From: Pseudomonadota bacterium | GTDB lineage: Bacteria; Pseudomonadota; Alphaproteobacteria; Rhizobiales; Rhizobiaceae | Assembly (NCBI GenBank): GCA_023457435.1 | Contig: JAEWLS010000027.1 | Coordinates: 124,001-188,000, forward strand | Direction: 5' to 3' | DNA length: 64,000 nucleotides | Shown: in pieces, positions 1 through 8,814 of the stretch | Position numbering within the stretch: position 1 is the first letter of the stretch | Layout: each line of letters begins with the position of its first letter | Translations under genes and position numbers: made by a program | Notes under the pieces: model-generated | What the model was told of the DNA's origin: nothing | What the model saw: the letters and a program-made list of their open reading frames with translations, nothing else | Databases searched by the model: none

Positions 1-1395
1 ACGCGCGAGGAGATCCTCGGCCAGGATATGCTGTTCACGATCATCCCCGAGTTCTACCGCCGCGGCTTTTCCACCGGCGGCGAGTACATCGCGGTGCGCG
101 GCGCGCCGATGGTCGGAAACCGAATGGAATCGGTCGCCCAGGACCGCAACGGCGTCGTCTTTCCGATCGAGATAACGGTCACCGAGATGTCGGTTGCCGA
201 CCGTCAGTTCTACGTCGGTTCGATCCGCGACCTGCGCAGCCAGCGGCGCCAGGAAGAGGAGATCGATCGCCAGCGCGAGAAGCTCCACCAGAACGAGAAG
301 ATGGCGGCGATGGGTTCGCTGCTCGCCGGCGTGTCGCACGAGCTGAACAATCCGCTCGCCGTCGTGGTCGCGCAGTCGACGCTCCTCTACGAGTTCGCGC
401 CGGACCCGCAGACGCGCACCCGTGCCGAAAAGGTGCGTGCGGCGGCGGAGCGCTGCGGCCGCATCGTCAAGAGCTTCCTCGGCATGGTCAGGGTGCAGCC
501 CGCGACGCAGGCCGAGACCAACCTCAACCAGGTGTTGCGCTCGGCGCTCGAGATCACCGCCTACGGCGCGCGCTCCAGCGGCATCGCCATCGAGACGGAG
601 CTGATGGACGGCCCGCTTCCCGTCATGGCGGATGCGGATCAGCTGACGCAGATCGCGGCCAATCTGCTGGTCAACAGCCAACACTCGCTGATGGCGCGGA
701 CGAGCGATCGCCGCATCAAGGTGCGCACCTGGCGGGACAACGACCGCGTGCTGTTTTCCGTCGAGGACAACGGTCCAGGCGTGCCGGAGGACGTCCGCGC
801 CCGCATCTTTGAATCCTACTTCACCACCAAGGCCGTGGGCGTCGGCACCGGCATCGGCCTGTCGATCTCGCGCAGCATCGCGGAACGCCACGGCGGCCGC
901 ATCTGGTTCGATCCTGTCGAGCCGAGCGGCGCCCGCTTCACGGTGGAGCTCCCCGCCTATGGCGGCGCTGCCGCCGATCCCGCCAAGCTCGGCGCGCTGA
1001 AGCGCGGCATCCGGCGTGCGCTGATCATCGACGACGAGCCTGACGTCGCCGGCTCGCTCGCCGACATCCTGCAGCTGATGGGCATCGAATCGCGGGTGCT
1101 CGGGGGCTGGCGCGGCGCGGCCGTCGAACTGGCCGGCTTCGATCCCGACGTCGTGTTCAGCGATCTCAGGATGCCATGGGCCTCGGGGATATCGATCTAC
1201 CGCGAGCTCCTGGCGCATCGTCCGGGCTTCGCGCAGCGCTTCGTGCTGGTGACCGGCGACATGATCGGTGCGCGCGGCGAAGTCGAGGCGCTGCCTGCGC
1301 ATCTGCGCCCGCAGGTGCTGGAGAAGCCGTTCACGATGCTGGACGCGCGCAGCGTGCTGGCGGCAATCGGCGACCAGCTCGCTGTCGCGACCTGA
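1..1395 (+). CDS. Hybrid sensor histidine kinase with receiver domain (5' partial)
   Basis: The reading frame is open at base 1, so the start lies left of the window; 464 residues are visible. In order: the end of a PAS-type sensor domain (about residues 1-80), a charged helical linker, a HisKA dimerisation helix with SHELNNPLAV (phospho-acceptor His codon at 337-339), an HATPase domain with N box LLVNSQHS and G boxes EDNGPGVP and GTGIGLS, then a C-terminal receiver domain with IIDDEPDVAG and phospho-acceptor Asp in VFSDLRMP (codon 1162-1164) and the conserved Lys in EKPF. It is a hybrid kinase of NtrB-like type that autophosphorylates and probably passes phosphate to its own receiver. No partner output regulator lies beside it here and the signal is unknown. 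Confidence 0.93.
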   Translation, partial: TREEILGQDMLFTIIPEFYRRGFSTGGEYIAVRGAPMVGNRMESVAQDRNGVVFPIEITVTEMSVADRQFYVGSIRDLRSQRRQEEEIDRQREKLHQNEKMAAMGSLLAGVSHELNNPLAVVVAQSTLLYEFAPDPQTRTRAEKVRAAAERCGRIVKSFLGMVRVQPATQAETNLNQVLRSALEITAYGARSSGIAIETELMDGPLPVMADADQLTQIAANLLVNSQHSLMARTSDRRIKVRTWRDNDRVLFSVEDNGPGVPEDVRARIFESYFTTKAVGVGTGIGLSISRSIAERHGGRIWFDPVEPSGARFTVELPAYGGAAADPAKLGALKRGIRRALIIDDEPDVAGSLADILQLMGIESRVLGGWRGAAVELAGFDPDVVFSDLRMPWASGISIYRELLAHRPGFAQRFVLVTGDMIGARGEVEALPAHLRPQVLEKPFTMLDARSVLAAIGDQLAVAT

Positions 1396-1444
1396 CCGCC
1401 GATCTTCTCAGGTCCGCCGCCTGATCCGGGAATGAGCGATGTAC

Positions 1445-1831
1445 TCAGCCGTTGTGCGCTTCGCCGAAGCCGATGATGCGAACTTCGCTTACATTGGCGC
1501 GGCCGCTATCCTTGGCGATGGCGACGAGGCAGCCGGCGCTCGCGTTGCCGTAGGTCGCGTTCCAGCAGGCGGCGTCGACTTCCTTGCTGCGCAGCCGGTC
1601 GCCCTTGGCCGCCACGCGTCCGGTCTCGATGACGCGCTCGACGACGGGCGTCGGCTGCGAGGCCTGCCAGGCCGGCACCACGATCGCCGCCAGAAGGGCC
1701 GCGGCGATCACGTAGAAGACGGTCATCTCGTCGGCCAGCGCGCGCATCCGCAGGCCGAGCAGGCTCGCACGCGAGAGACCGAACCCGGCTTCGACAGTGG
1801 CGGTCTCGACTTCTGCTGCACGCGTGAACAT
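1445..1831 (-). CDS. Small single-pass membrane-anchored protein, function unknown
   Basis: 128 residues. The ATG at 1831 is chosen because it is preceded by GGGAGC at a suitable distance; the open frame runs much further upstream but only as antisense of deoD. An N-terminal cytoplasmic stretch of about 38 residues is followed by one membrane segment (FYVIAAALLAAIVVPAW) and an exported C-terminal half with two cysteines, ACWNATYG and GCLVAIAKD. A similar spaced Cys pair occurs in short exported hypothetical proteins of rhizobia, which supports a real gene, but no function is assigned. It converges with the kinase gene and is divergent from deoD. Confidence 0.65.
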   Translation of the reverse strand: MFTRAAEVETATVEAGFGLSRASLLGLRMRALADEMTVFYVIAAALLAAIVVPAWQASQPTPVVERVIETGRVAAKGDRLRSKEVDAACWNATYGNASAGCLVAIAKDSGRANVSEVRIIGFGEAHNG

Positions 1832-1960
1832 CGACGTAGCTCCCAATTGCTTGTTGCTTGATGCGGGTTCTAGGGAGCCGCCGTATCTGGCGCGTGGCGG
1901 GGGCAACGCCGCCTGAAACGAAGACGAAACGAAGTGCCGCAGGGGCATGAGGAGAACGAC

Positions 1961-2707
1961 ATGACACCGCATAACGAGGCGGCCGAAGGCGACTATGCCG
2001 AGCTGGTGCTGCTTCCCGGCGACCCGCTGCGTGCCAAGTGGATAGCCGAGACCTTTTTCGAGGCGCCGCGTCTGGTGAATCAGGTCCGCGGCTGTCTCGG
2101 CTATACCGGAAGCTATCGCGGCGTTCCGGTCAGCGTGCAGGCAACCGGGATGGGCCAGCCCTCGACCGCGATCTACGTCCACGAATTGCTGAACTACTAC
2201 GGCGTGCAGACGCTCATCCGGGTCGGCACGTGCGGCGGCCTCGCGGAGAAGGTGAAGCTGCGCGATCTCGTTATCGCAGTGACCGCAAGCACGGACAGCT
2301 CCATCAACCGGGCGTATTTCAGCCCGTTCGACTTTTCGCCCTGTGCCGACTTCGGCTTGCTGCGCATGGCCGCGGAGATTTCCGAAAGGTTGGCGATCCC
2401 GCATCACATCGGCGGCATCGTCTCCAACGAGCAGTTCTACAACCCCGCCGGCCCGGACTTGTTCAAACGCGTCGTCGAGCATGGCGCGCTGGCGGTCGAG
2501 ATGGAGACGAGCATGCTCTACACGCTCGCTGCGCGCTTCAAGGCGCGCGCGCTTTCGATCTGCACGATGACCGATTCCATGGTCACGGGCGAAGGGATCG
2601 ACGCTTCGGAGCGGCAGACTTCGCTGGGCGACATGGTCAGGCTGGCGCTCGAAATCGCGGTCGCCGATCGAGCCGCTAGAGTTGCGACTCTACCGGGAGC
2701 CAGCTGA
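1961..2707 (+). CDS. deoD: Purine nucleoside phosphorylase, DeoD type
   Basis: 248 residues, close to the roughly 240 of hexameric DeoD enzymes, which split purine (deoxy)ribonucleosides with phosphate to base and (deoxy)ribose-1-phosphate in the cytoplasm. Visible family motifs: LLPGDPLRAKWIAE (phosphate-binding loop), RVGTCGG, EMETSMLYTLA (ribose-binding Glu/Met/Glu) and CTMTDSMVTGE. An upstream in-frame GTG at 1934 exists, but ATG 1961 has GAGGAG 6 bases before it and fits the family N-terminus, so it was chosen. The 3' end overlaps the convergent phospholipase-D gene by 32 bases. No other nucleoside-salvage gene is adjacent. Confidence 0.93.
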   Translation: MTPHNEAAEGDYAELVLLPGDPLRAKWIAETFFEAPRLVNQVRGCLGYTGSYRGVPVSVQATGMGQPSTAIYVHELLNYYGVQTLIRVGTCGGLAEKVKLRDLVIAVTASTDSSINRAYFSPFDFSPCADFGLLRMAAEISERLAIPHHIGGIVSNEQFYNPAGPDLFKRVVEHGALAVEMETSMLYTLAARFKARALSICTMTDSMVTGEGIDASERQTSLGDMVRLALEIAVADRAARVATLPGAS

Positions 2708-4226
2708 CCAGGCGGGCCACGAACCGCCGGCGCAGGCTGGCCACCGGTTCATGCCGCAATATCTTTGCTTCTGTTCCGGCGCCGTCACGCCAACCCAGTC
2801 CATCTTCGTCAATGAGGACCTTCCAGCTCGCCTCGGGAGCCAGCAGGGCGGTGAATTGCGCCTCGATTTCCTTCGCGAGGCCCTCGCTTTCGAAAACGAT
2901 GCCCATCTCCGTGTTGAGCGATATCGAGCGGGGATCGAAGTTGAATGAGCCGACGAAACCGGCCCGGCCATCCACCGTGAAGGCCTTCGTGTGGAGGCTC
3001 GCATTTCGGGAGCCGAAGAGCGAAATCGAGCGGCGGCGGGCCTTGGGACGAAGCTCGTAAAGGCCGACGCCGCCCTCCAGGAGCGCCTTCCGATACTTGC
3101 TGTATCCTCCATGCACGGCAGCTACGTCCGTGGCGGCGAGCGAGTTGGTGAGCACCGTCACCGACACACCGTCCGCCACCAGCTTGGTAAGGTTGGTGAC
3201 GCCGAGCGGGCCGGGGATGAAGTACGGGGACATCATGTCCAGCCGCGATCGGGCCGAGAGGGCGAGAGCGAAGAGCGGTTTGTAGAGCCAGCGCTCCTTC
3301 TCGTTGCCGTCCGATTTGCCGGGCGGGTCGAAGATCACGGATGCGGTGCCGCACCAGTGGAACTTCGAGCCTGTGTCGAGCATCTTGTTGCTGAACGTGG
3401 CCTCGCCCAGCCGATCGAGGAACGGTTTGGCTTGTGCCGAATTGGTCACCGCGACGATGGCCTTTCGCAGGGCGTCGAGGTTGCCGGTGACGAGGAAACG
3501 GAGGGAGGACAGGGGATGCGCGCAGGCGCTGTTCCAGAACTCATCGAATACGGCTTCCGTCTGCTGAACGACCGGTCCGATCGCGCACAGGTCGAGATCG
3601 CGGAAATTGAACTTCGAGGCCGCATCGAAATAGGCGTCGCCGATGTTGCGGCCCCCTACGACCGCGAAGCGCCCGTCCGCCAGCCAGGCCTTGTTGTGCA
3701 TGCGGCGGGTGGAAGAAAATGCTCGGATAATCAGTTCGAAGCCGCGTTGCAGGGCACCGACCCGGTTCCAGGAGGGATTGAAGACGCGGACCTCGATATT
3801 TTCATGTGCACTGAGCGAGAGGTAGTTGGTGTCGCGTCCGCGCAGGTTGATATCGTCGAGCAGCATGCGGACGCGAACGCCGCGATCGGCCGCAGCCAGC
3901 ACTTCGCCGGCAAGCAGCGTACCGGTCAGGTCTTCCTTCCAGTAGTAGTACATCAGGTCGAGGCTGCGGCCGGCGGCCCGCGCCGAGGATGCGCGGATGG
4001 CGAAGGCGTCGAGGCTTTCCGCGGAGAGCTGAAGCCCGCTGAGACCGGGATGGCGTTCGGCCACCGGGCCAAGGCACGCGTCAATCTCGGTATCGCTGCC
4101 GAGTTGCAGCGCGTGCGTTTCGCGTCCGCGCAGGCGGTAGGCGAAACGGCCATAGAGATATACCGCGAGCCCGGTGAGCAGGGAGAGGCCAACGGCCGCA
4201 AGCGCGATAAATGCGACGATCTTCAC
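2676..4226 (-). CDS. Phospholipase D-family protein, cardiolipin synthase C-like
   Basis: 516 residues with an N-terminal membrane anchor (about residues 4-26) and two phospholipase D catalytic motifs: HNKAWLAD with GGRN after it, and LHTKAFTVDG followed by VGSFNFDPRS. The two-HKD architecture, MYYYWKEDLTG and LLDDINLRG place it nearest ClsC/YmdC-type cardiolipin synthases, which act on phosphatidylglycerol and/or phosphatidylethanolamine at the inner membrane. A broader PLD-like phosphodiesterase role cannot be excluded. It is divergent from the endonuclease/exonuclease/phosphatase-fold gene; the 118-base gap between them should hold both promoters. It overlaps deoD tail to tail. Confidence 0.88.
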   Translation of the reverse strand: MKIVAFIALAAVGLSLLTGLAVYLYGRFAYRLRGRETHALQLGSDTEIDACLGPVAERHPGLSGLQLSAESLDAFAIRASSARAAGRSLDLMYYYWKEDLTGTLLAGEVLAAADRGVRVRMLLDDINLRGRDTNYLSLSAHENIEVRVFNPSWNRVGALQRGFELIIRAFSSTRRMHNKAWLADGRFAVVGGRNIGDAYFDAASKFNFRDLDLCAIGPVVQQTEAVFDEFWNSACAHPLSSLRFLVTGNLDALRKAIVAVTNSAQAKPFLDRLGEATFSNKMLDTGSKFHWCGTASVIFDPPGKSDGNEKERWLYKPLFALALSARSRLDMMSPYFIPGPLGVTNLTKLVADGVSVTVLTNSLAATDVAAVHGGYSKYRKALLEGGVGLYELRPKARRRSISLFGSRNASLHTKAFTVDGRAGFVGSFNFDPRSISLNTEMGIVFESEGLAKEIEAQFTALLAPEASWKVLIDEDGLGWRDGAGTEAKILRHEPVASLRRRFVARLVSWLPVESQL

Positions 4227-4344
4227 GGTCTTGACCGCCTCGGGATTATCTCTCTTCGCCCAGTCGTGTACGGGAGATCGGATCCTGATAAAAAATGGCG
4301 TGACTGGCCCAAAATCACCATATCCTTAAGCGAATGGGGCTAGG

Positions 4345-5226
4345 ATGCCAGACCAAGCACGCATGAATCGCGACGCAGGGAGTTCGTCGAGGATGCCAAA
4401 GCGTATGTGGAAGCCGGCGCTGGCCGAGTCGCTGAAGCCGCTTCTGCCACGCCGATTGAGCCTTGGCACCATGGTGCACCAGCACTGTGACGCATACCAC
4501 GGCGACATGGTGGTCGCCTCGTACAATATCCATAAATGCGTGGGCCAGGACGGGCTGTTCGATCCCGAACGCGTTCTGGCGGTCATCACCGAACTGAATG
4601 CCGATGTGGTCGCGCTTCAGGAGGTGGATCAGCGATTTGGCGAACGGCTGGGCCTCCTCGACCTGTCCGCGCTGAAGGAGTCCGCGGGGCTTGTGCCGGT
4701 GGGTCTGCGTCCGACCCGGAAGGGTCACGGCTGGCACGGTAACCTCGTCCTTGTGAGAGAGAACACGCTGGCCACCGCGCGCCAGATCGCTCTTCCTGGT
4801 GGAGAGCCGCGCGGAGCCTTGATCGTGGATCTTGAGCTCCCGGCCGGACGCTTGCGTGTCGTCGGCGCTCACCTCGGCCTGTTGCGCCGTTCCCGCGCCC
4901 TTCAGGTGAAGACGATCCTCTCGGTGCTTTCCGAGATGCCAGCCGTGCCTACGCTTCTTCTGGGTGATCTGAACGAGTGGCGGCAGGGCGAGCGCTCCTC
5001 GCTGCGTCGCCTCGAGGAGAACTTCCCGGGCGGCCGGCTGCTGCTACCGAGCTTTCCGGCCGGATACCCCGTGCTCCCGCTCGACCGCATCATGTCGAGT
5101 CATGACGGGCTGATCACCAGGGCGGCAGTTCACGACTCGCCGCTTGCGCACATGGCGTCCGACCATCTGCCGCTCAAGGCATGGGTTCGCCTGCCTCAGG
5201 TCGACGGCGTCGCCGCCGCGGCCTGA
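4345..5226 (+). CDS. Endonuclease/exonuclease/phosphatase-fold metal-dependent hydrolase
   Basis: Up to 293 residues. The EEP fold is visible from VVASYNIHKC, through LQEVD (metal-binding Glu), GHLGLLRRSR-type catalytic region (VVGAHLGL), LLGDLNEW (catalytic Asp/Asn) and ASDHLPL (terminal Asp-His). Members cleave phosphodiesters in nucleic acids or lipids; the substrate is not predictable. The first about 50 residues are not conserved, and an internal ATG at 4507 (MVVASYNIHK) is a plausible alternative start because 4345 lacks a well-spaced ribosome site. It is paired divergently with the PLD gene, which suggests a membrane-lipid context but is only inference. Its 3' end overlaps the convergent sensor-kinase gene by 31 bases. 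Confidence 0.82.
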   Translation: MPDQARMNRDAGSSSRMPKRMWKPALAESLKPLLPRRLSLGTMVHQHCDAYHGDMVVASYNIHKCVGQDGLFDPERVLAVITELNADVVALQEVDQRFGERLGLLDLSALKESAGLVPVGLRPTRKGHGWHGNLVLVRENTLATARQIALPGGEPRGALIVDLELPAGRLRVVGAHLGLLRRSRALQVKTILSVLSEMPAVPTLLLGDLNEWRQGERSSLRRLEENFPGGRLLLPSFPAGYPVLPLDRIMSSHDGLITRAAVHDSPLAHMASDHLPLKAWVRLPQVDGVAAAA

Positions 5227-6503
5227 TCCTGCCCAGGCGGGATCGGAAACTGCACGACGAAGCGGGCTCCACCGCCGTCCGGGCTCTCGACGCGGACTTG
5301 GGCGCCATGGTGCCGCGCTATCTGCTGCACGAGTGACAGCCCCAATCCCCAGCCTCCCGCAGATTCTGAACGGCCTGCGGGCCGGTAGAAGGGTTCGAAG
5401 ACCCGCGTTCTCTCGGCTTCGGGGATACCGGGGCCATGATCGCGGACGCTGAGTTCGATTGCATCGCCGACACGTCCGACCTCCGCAGCGACCGGCGGTA
5501 CGCCATGCCGCGCGGCGTTCTGGAAAAGGTTGCGAACGAGGCGGGTAAGCAGAACCCGATCGCCACGGATCGTGGCGGGCTCGCCGGTAACGGAGGCGCC
5601 GTTCCGCGAAGCCTCTTCGGCAATTAGCGCCAGAAGTTCGACCTGCTCGGCGCGCTCCAGGTCTCTGACGTGGTCAAGCCGGCTTGCAAGCAGGATTTCT
5701 TCGACCAGCATGTCGAGTTCCGCGAGATTGCGTATGATCTCGTCGCGCGTCGCCGGCGACTTTGCTCCGTCACGCTCGAGCAGGTCTATTGCCATGCGCA
5801 GTCGAGCGAGCGGCGAGCGCAATTCGTGGCTGGCATTGGCGAGGAGCGCGCGGTTCGCATTGATCATGCGCTCGATGCGGCCGGCCGTATCGTTGAAGGC
5901 GCGGGCCACCGTCGCCACCTCGTCGCGGCCCTCGACCGCGACGCGCTCGCCCAGCTCACCGCCGCCGAATGCCGCCATTCCCCGGCGGAGCTTTTCGAGC
6001 CGCCGTGTCAGGTGCCGCACAACCGGGTATGCAGCGAGCCCGGTCAGCGCGGCGATCAGCACAAGGTAGGTGAGGGGATTTCGCCGGACGCCCGGTGGCG
6101 TCAGGAAGGGAGCGCGGAAATGGGCGGCGACGTAACGGCCGTCCGGCAGTCTGGTCGCGAACACCTGCGGTGGGTGTTCGCGACCGCCGCGCCGCATCCC
6201 GTCCAGCGCATCCGGCGGCGGCGGATGGCCGACACTGGCGATTGGCCGCTTGTTCGCGTCGTAGACCGTGATGTCGGCATCGAATGCGCGTGCTAGGCCG
6301 CGCAGCACCCCCATCAGCTCCGCCGGGTCGCCGCCTGCGGGAATGATTGCTGCCAGGAAGGCATCGCGCCGCCCGGTCCAGCCGCGTTCCATGTCGTCGT
6401 CGCCAAGGAAGATGAATGCCGCGCTTGCGATCGCCACTATGGCCAGTGCGGCCAGAAGGGTCAGGTAGACCTTGGCGAAGAGGCTGTTTCGCCAGAATCT
6501 CAT
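5196..6503 (-). CDS. Cpx/Rst-like two-component sensor histidine kinase
   Basis: 435 residues. A membrane helix at about 10-33, a periplasmic domain of about 105 residues, a second helix near 143-163, then HAMP, HisKA with NASHELRSPLAR (His226), and HATPase with NLFQNAARHG, DHGPGIPE and GWGLGLSL. The layout is that of EnvZ/CpxA-type kinases. The ATG at 6503 shares a base with the stop codon of the response-regulator gene (TGATG), so the two are translationally coupled. With the upstream CpxP-like gene the set looks like an envelope-stress or metal-stress module. The true stimulus is unknown, and naming it cpxA would go beyond what the sequence shows. Confidence 0.92.
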   Translation of the reverse strand: MRFWRNSLFAKVYLTLLAALAIVAIASAAFIFLGDDDMERGWTGRRDAFLAAIIPAGGDPAELMGVLRGLARAFDADITVYDANKRPIASVGHPPPPDALDGMRRGGREHPPQVFATRLPDGRYVAAHFRAPFLTPPGVRRNPLTYLVLIAALTGLAAYPVVRHLTRRLEKLRRGMAAFGGGELGERVAVEGRDEVATVARAFNDTAGRIERMINANRALLANASHELRSPLARLRMAIDLLERDGAKSPATRDEIIRNLAELDMLVEEILLASRLDHVRDLERAEQVELLALIAEEASRNGASVTGEPATIRGDRVLLTRLVRNLFQNAARHGVPPVAAEVGRVGDAIELSVRDHGPGIPEAERTRVFEPFYRPAGRSESAGGWGLGLSLVQQIARHHGAQVRVESPDGGGARFVVQFPIPPGQDQAAAATPST

Positions 6504-7198
6504 CAGATTCCGTCCTGGTTGCGCGCGAACACATAACCGGCGCCGCGAACCGTGATGATCCGCCGCGGGGCCTTCGGATCCGGCTCGATGGCCGCGCGGA
6601 TGCGCGAGACATGCACGTCGATGGAGCGGTCGAATGCCTCGAGTTCGGCGCCGCGCACGAGATCCATCAGCTGTTCGCGGGAAAGAATCCGGCCGGCGTT
6701 CTCCGCCAGGGCGACAAGGATGTCGAACTGATAGCCCGTAATCGCGCACGCAACGCCGTCGACGCGTGCACTGCGCGACCCGGGATCGATCTCAAGCCTG
6801 CCGAACCGCATCACCTTGTCATGGTTTGCTCCGCCGCCGCGCCTTCGCAGGACGGCCTTCAGCCGTGCGAGAAGCTCGCGCGGATTGAATGGTTTCGGCA
6901 GATAATCGTCGGCGCCGATTTCCAGCCCGACGATACGGTCGGTTTCGTCGCCCTTTGCCGTGAGCATCAGCACTGGAACGTCGGACACGGCGCGGATGCG
7001 GCGGCAGGTCTCGAAGCCGTCGAAATCGGGCAGCATCACGTCGAGAATGACGGCGTCGGGCGTATTGCGGGCGAGTTCATTGAGGCCGGCGCGGGCCGTC
7101 GTAGCCGCGCGGACCCTGAAGCCGTTGCCGGCCAGGTAGTCGGCAAGCATGGCGGACAGCCGTGTGTCGTCATCGACGATCAGGACGTCGTCCGCCAT
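6503..7198 (-). CDS. OmpR/CpxR-family response regulator
   Basis: 231 residues: receiver domain with VLIVDDDTRL, phospho-acceptor Asp53 (VILDVMLPDFDG), MLTAKGDETD and LPKPFNPRELLARLKAVLRR, then a winged-helix DNA-binding domain ending in the RIRAAIEPDP / TVRGAGYVF recognition region. It is the cytoplasmic partner of the kinase encoded immediately downstream, with which it overlaps by one base. A 38-base gap separates it from the CpxP-like gene upstream, so the three are probably one transcript. A CpxR-box-like repeat ahead of that gene suggests autoregulation. Confidence 0.93.
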   Translation of the reverse strand: MADDVLIVDDDTRLSAMLADYLAGNGFRVRAATTARAGLNELARNTPDAVILDVMLPDFDGFETCRRIRAVSDVPVLMLTAKGDETDRIVGLEIGADDYLPKPFNPRELLARLKAVLRRRGGGANHDKVMRFGRLEIDPGSRSARVDGVACAITGYQFDILVALAENAGRILSREQLMDLVRGAELEAFDRSIDVHVSRIRAAIEPDPKAPRRIITVRGAGYVFARNQDGI

Positions 7199-7236
7199 GT
7201 TCGCTCCTTCAGGACCCGGAGGGTTCTAGCACCCGC

Positions 7237-7755
7237 TTACCAGCGGCCGCGAGGCCCCATGTCCTCGATCGCCGAGGCGAGCTTGGTGCGCTGTTCGGGC
7301 GTCAGCACTTCGGCGGCCTCGATCAGTGCCGCGCTGAGCGTCTTCGACGCCGCATCCACCTTGGCGACGCGGTCGGCGCGCAGTGTCTCGACCGCGTTCT
7401 TGTCGATGGCGGCGGCCGAAAGCAGTTCGGCCAGGTCCTCGCGCGTGTCGCGGAAGTCGCGCATGACCGGACGTGCCTCGGTGCGGACGCGGTCCATGAT
7501 GGCCCAGATCTTGTCCTCCTGATCGTCGGTCAGGCCGAGTTCCGAGAAAAGCCGCATCGGTCCGCCGAAACCCGGCCCGCCGTGGCGGGGGCCGTGCCCT
7601 CCCCAGGCCGCGTCCATTGCGCGCGGGCCGAAATCCTGGCTGATGGCGCCGGCGACGCCGATACCGCCGATGGCGACGAGGCCGAGCCCGCCGATCATCG
7701 CAAAGCGCACCCAACCGCGGGCCTGGGGAGGGGTGTTTTCGATGTTGTGTTCCAT
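7237..7755 (-). CDS. CpxP/Spy-like periplasmic protein
   Basis: 172 residues from an ATG at 7755 preceded by AAGGAAGA at a good distance. After an N-terminal membrane segment (FAMIGGLGLVAIGGIGVAGA) comes a His/Gly-rich stretch (AAWGGHGPRHGG) and a helical region with an LTDDQ motif near residue 78 and a second LTPEQR motif near the C-terminus, the paired LTxxQ signature of the CpxP/Spy/CnrX-like superfamily. Such proteins bind misfolded periplasmic proteins or metal and damp the sensor kinase. It is the first gene of the module and would act in the periplasm, tethered or after cleavage. Whether it is a chaperone or a metal sensor cannot be decided here. Confidence 0.82.
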   Translation of the reverse strand: MEHNIENTPPQARGWVRFAMIGGLGLVAIGGIGVAGAISQDFGPRAMDAAWGGHGPRHGGPGFGGPMRLFSELGLTDDQEDKIWAIMDRVRTEARPVMRDFRDTREDLAELLSAAAIDKNAVETLRADRVAKVDAASKTLSAALIEAAEVLTPEQRTKLASAIEDMGPRGRW

Positions 7756-7840
7756 GGTCGTCTTCCTTCGCGTGGGCAGCAGGGAACGCTGCGAACTAGA
7801 CGATGGTCCTCCACCCATGTTTCGCGCCTTGCCTCGCCAG

Positions 7841-7855
7841 GTAAAGTTATGTGAA
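7841..7855. promoter_or_regulatory. CpxR-box-like direct repeat upstream of the CpxP-like gene
   Basis: The plus strand reads GTAAAGTTATGTGAA, two GTAAA-type half sites (the second with one mismatch) spaced 5 bases apart. The enterobacterial CpxR consensus is GTAAA-N5-GTAAA. It lies about 86-100 bases before the CpxP-like start codon, inside the divergent intergenic region shared with the phosphotransferase gene. Binding by the adjacent response regulator is inference from position and motif. Confidence 0.5.
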
Positions 7856-7926
7856 GCAGGCCGGCGGCATCGTGGCGAAACAATCGGCACGATAACTGCG
7901 TGTGTTCAAAGGGGAATCCGGCACGC

Positions 7927-8814
7927 ATGGACGAAAGCGGTGAGGAGCGGATACGCAGCCTTCCAGTGTGGCGCGGTGATATTAGCATCGAGCCCCTGAT
8001 GGGCGGGCTATCGAACAAGAGCTGGGTCGTCACTGACCGCGGCGGTCGGCATGTCGTGCGCTTCGGCCGGGATTTTCCGTTCCACCATGTCTATCGCGAA
8101 CGCGAAATGATGACCGCCCGTGCCGCGCATGCGGCCGGGTTCGGACCAGAGGTACGCTTCTCCGAACCCGGCTTGATGATTACCGCCTACGTGGAGGCGC
8201 GCACATTCAAAGCCGAAGATGTACGAGCGAATATCGAGACGATCGCCGGGATGATCCGGTCGTTTCACACTAAGATGCCCGCACAGGTATCCGGCGCAGG
8301 CTTCCTGTTCTGGGTGTTTCACGTTATCCGCGACTACGCCCGGACCCTGCAGGCGCATCGCAAGCGTCTCGGATTTTTGCCGACCTATCTTGCGCTCGCC
8401 GACGAAATGGAGGCCGCGCAGGTGCCACTGCCGATCGTCTTCGGCCATCACGACCTGCTGCCGGCGAACTTCCTTGGCGACGGCAACCGCATCTGGCTTA
8501 TCGACTATGAGTATGCTGGGTTTTCGACCCCGCTCTTTGATCTTGCGAACCTTGCCTCCAATGCGAATTTCGACAAGGCCGAGGCCTCGCGCCTGCTTTC
8601 TGCCTACTTCGGTGGCCCCGTCAGTCCTGAGCTCGATCGCGCCTTTGCTGCGATGCAGGTCGCCTCGCTGCTCCGCGAGGCGATGTGGAGCATGATCTCG
8701 GGGCTTTATCTGGAGACCCCCGGCGTCGACTATGCGGCGTATGCCAACGAAAACCTTCGCAAACTGAGCACGGCGCTCGAGGCCTATCGCGCCACGTACG
8801 GAAAATCCCAATGA
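7927..8814 (+). CDS. Phosphotransferase, choline/ethanolamine- or thiamine-kinase-like (APH fold)
   Basis: 295 residues with the protein-kinase-like APH fold: a nucleotide-binding start (LMGGLSNKSWVVT), the catalytic Brenner loop FGHHDLLPANFL (Asp and Asn) and metal-binding IDYEYAG, as in choline kinase and thiamine kinase. It would phosphorylate a small alcohol. Start ATG 7927 was chosen over an in-frame GTG at 7900. Its stop overlaps the start of the next gene by 4 bases (ATGA), so the phosphotransferase and the dimethylglycine-dehydrogenase-like enzyme are co-translated, which points to a methylated amine or amino-alcohol substrate. The exact substrate is unknown. Confidence 0.85.
   Translation: MDESGEERIRSLPVWRGDISIEPLMGGLSNKSWVVTDRGGRHVVRFGRDFPFHHVYREREMMTARAAHAAGFGPEVRFSEPGLMITAYVEARTFKAEDVRANIETIAGMIRSFHTKMPAQVSGAGFLFWVFHVIRDYARTLQAHRKRLGFLPTYLALADEMEAAQVPLPIVFGHHDLLPANFLGDGNRIWLIDYEYAGFSTPLFDLANLASNANFDKAEASRLLSAYFGGPVSPELDRAFAAMQVASLLREAMWSMISGLYLETPGVDYAAYANENLRKLSTALEAYRATYGKSQ

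Noticed and set aside
2991..4343. 450-codon plus-strand open frame opposite the phospholipase D gene
   Set aside because: The minus strand encodes a clear two-HKD protein; this frame has no recognisable domain.
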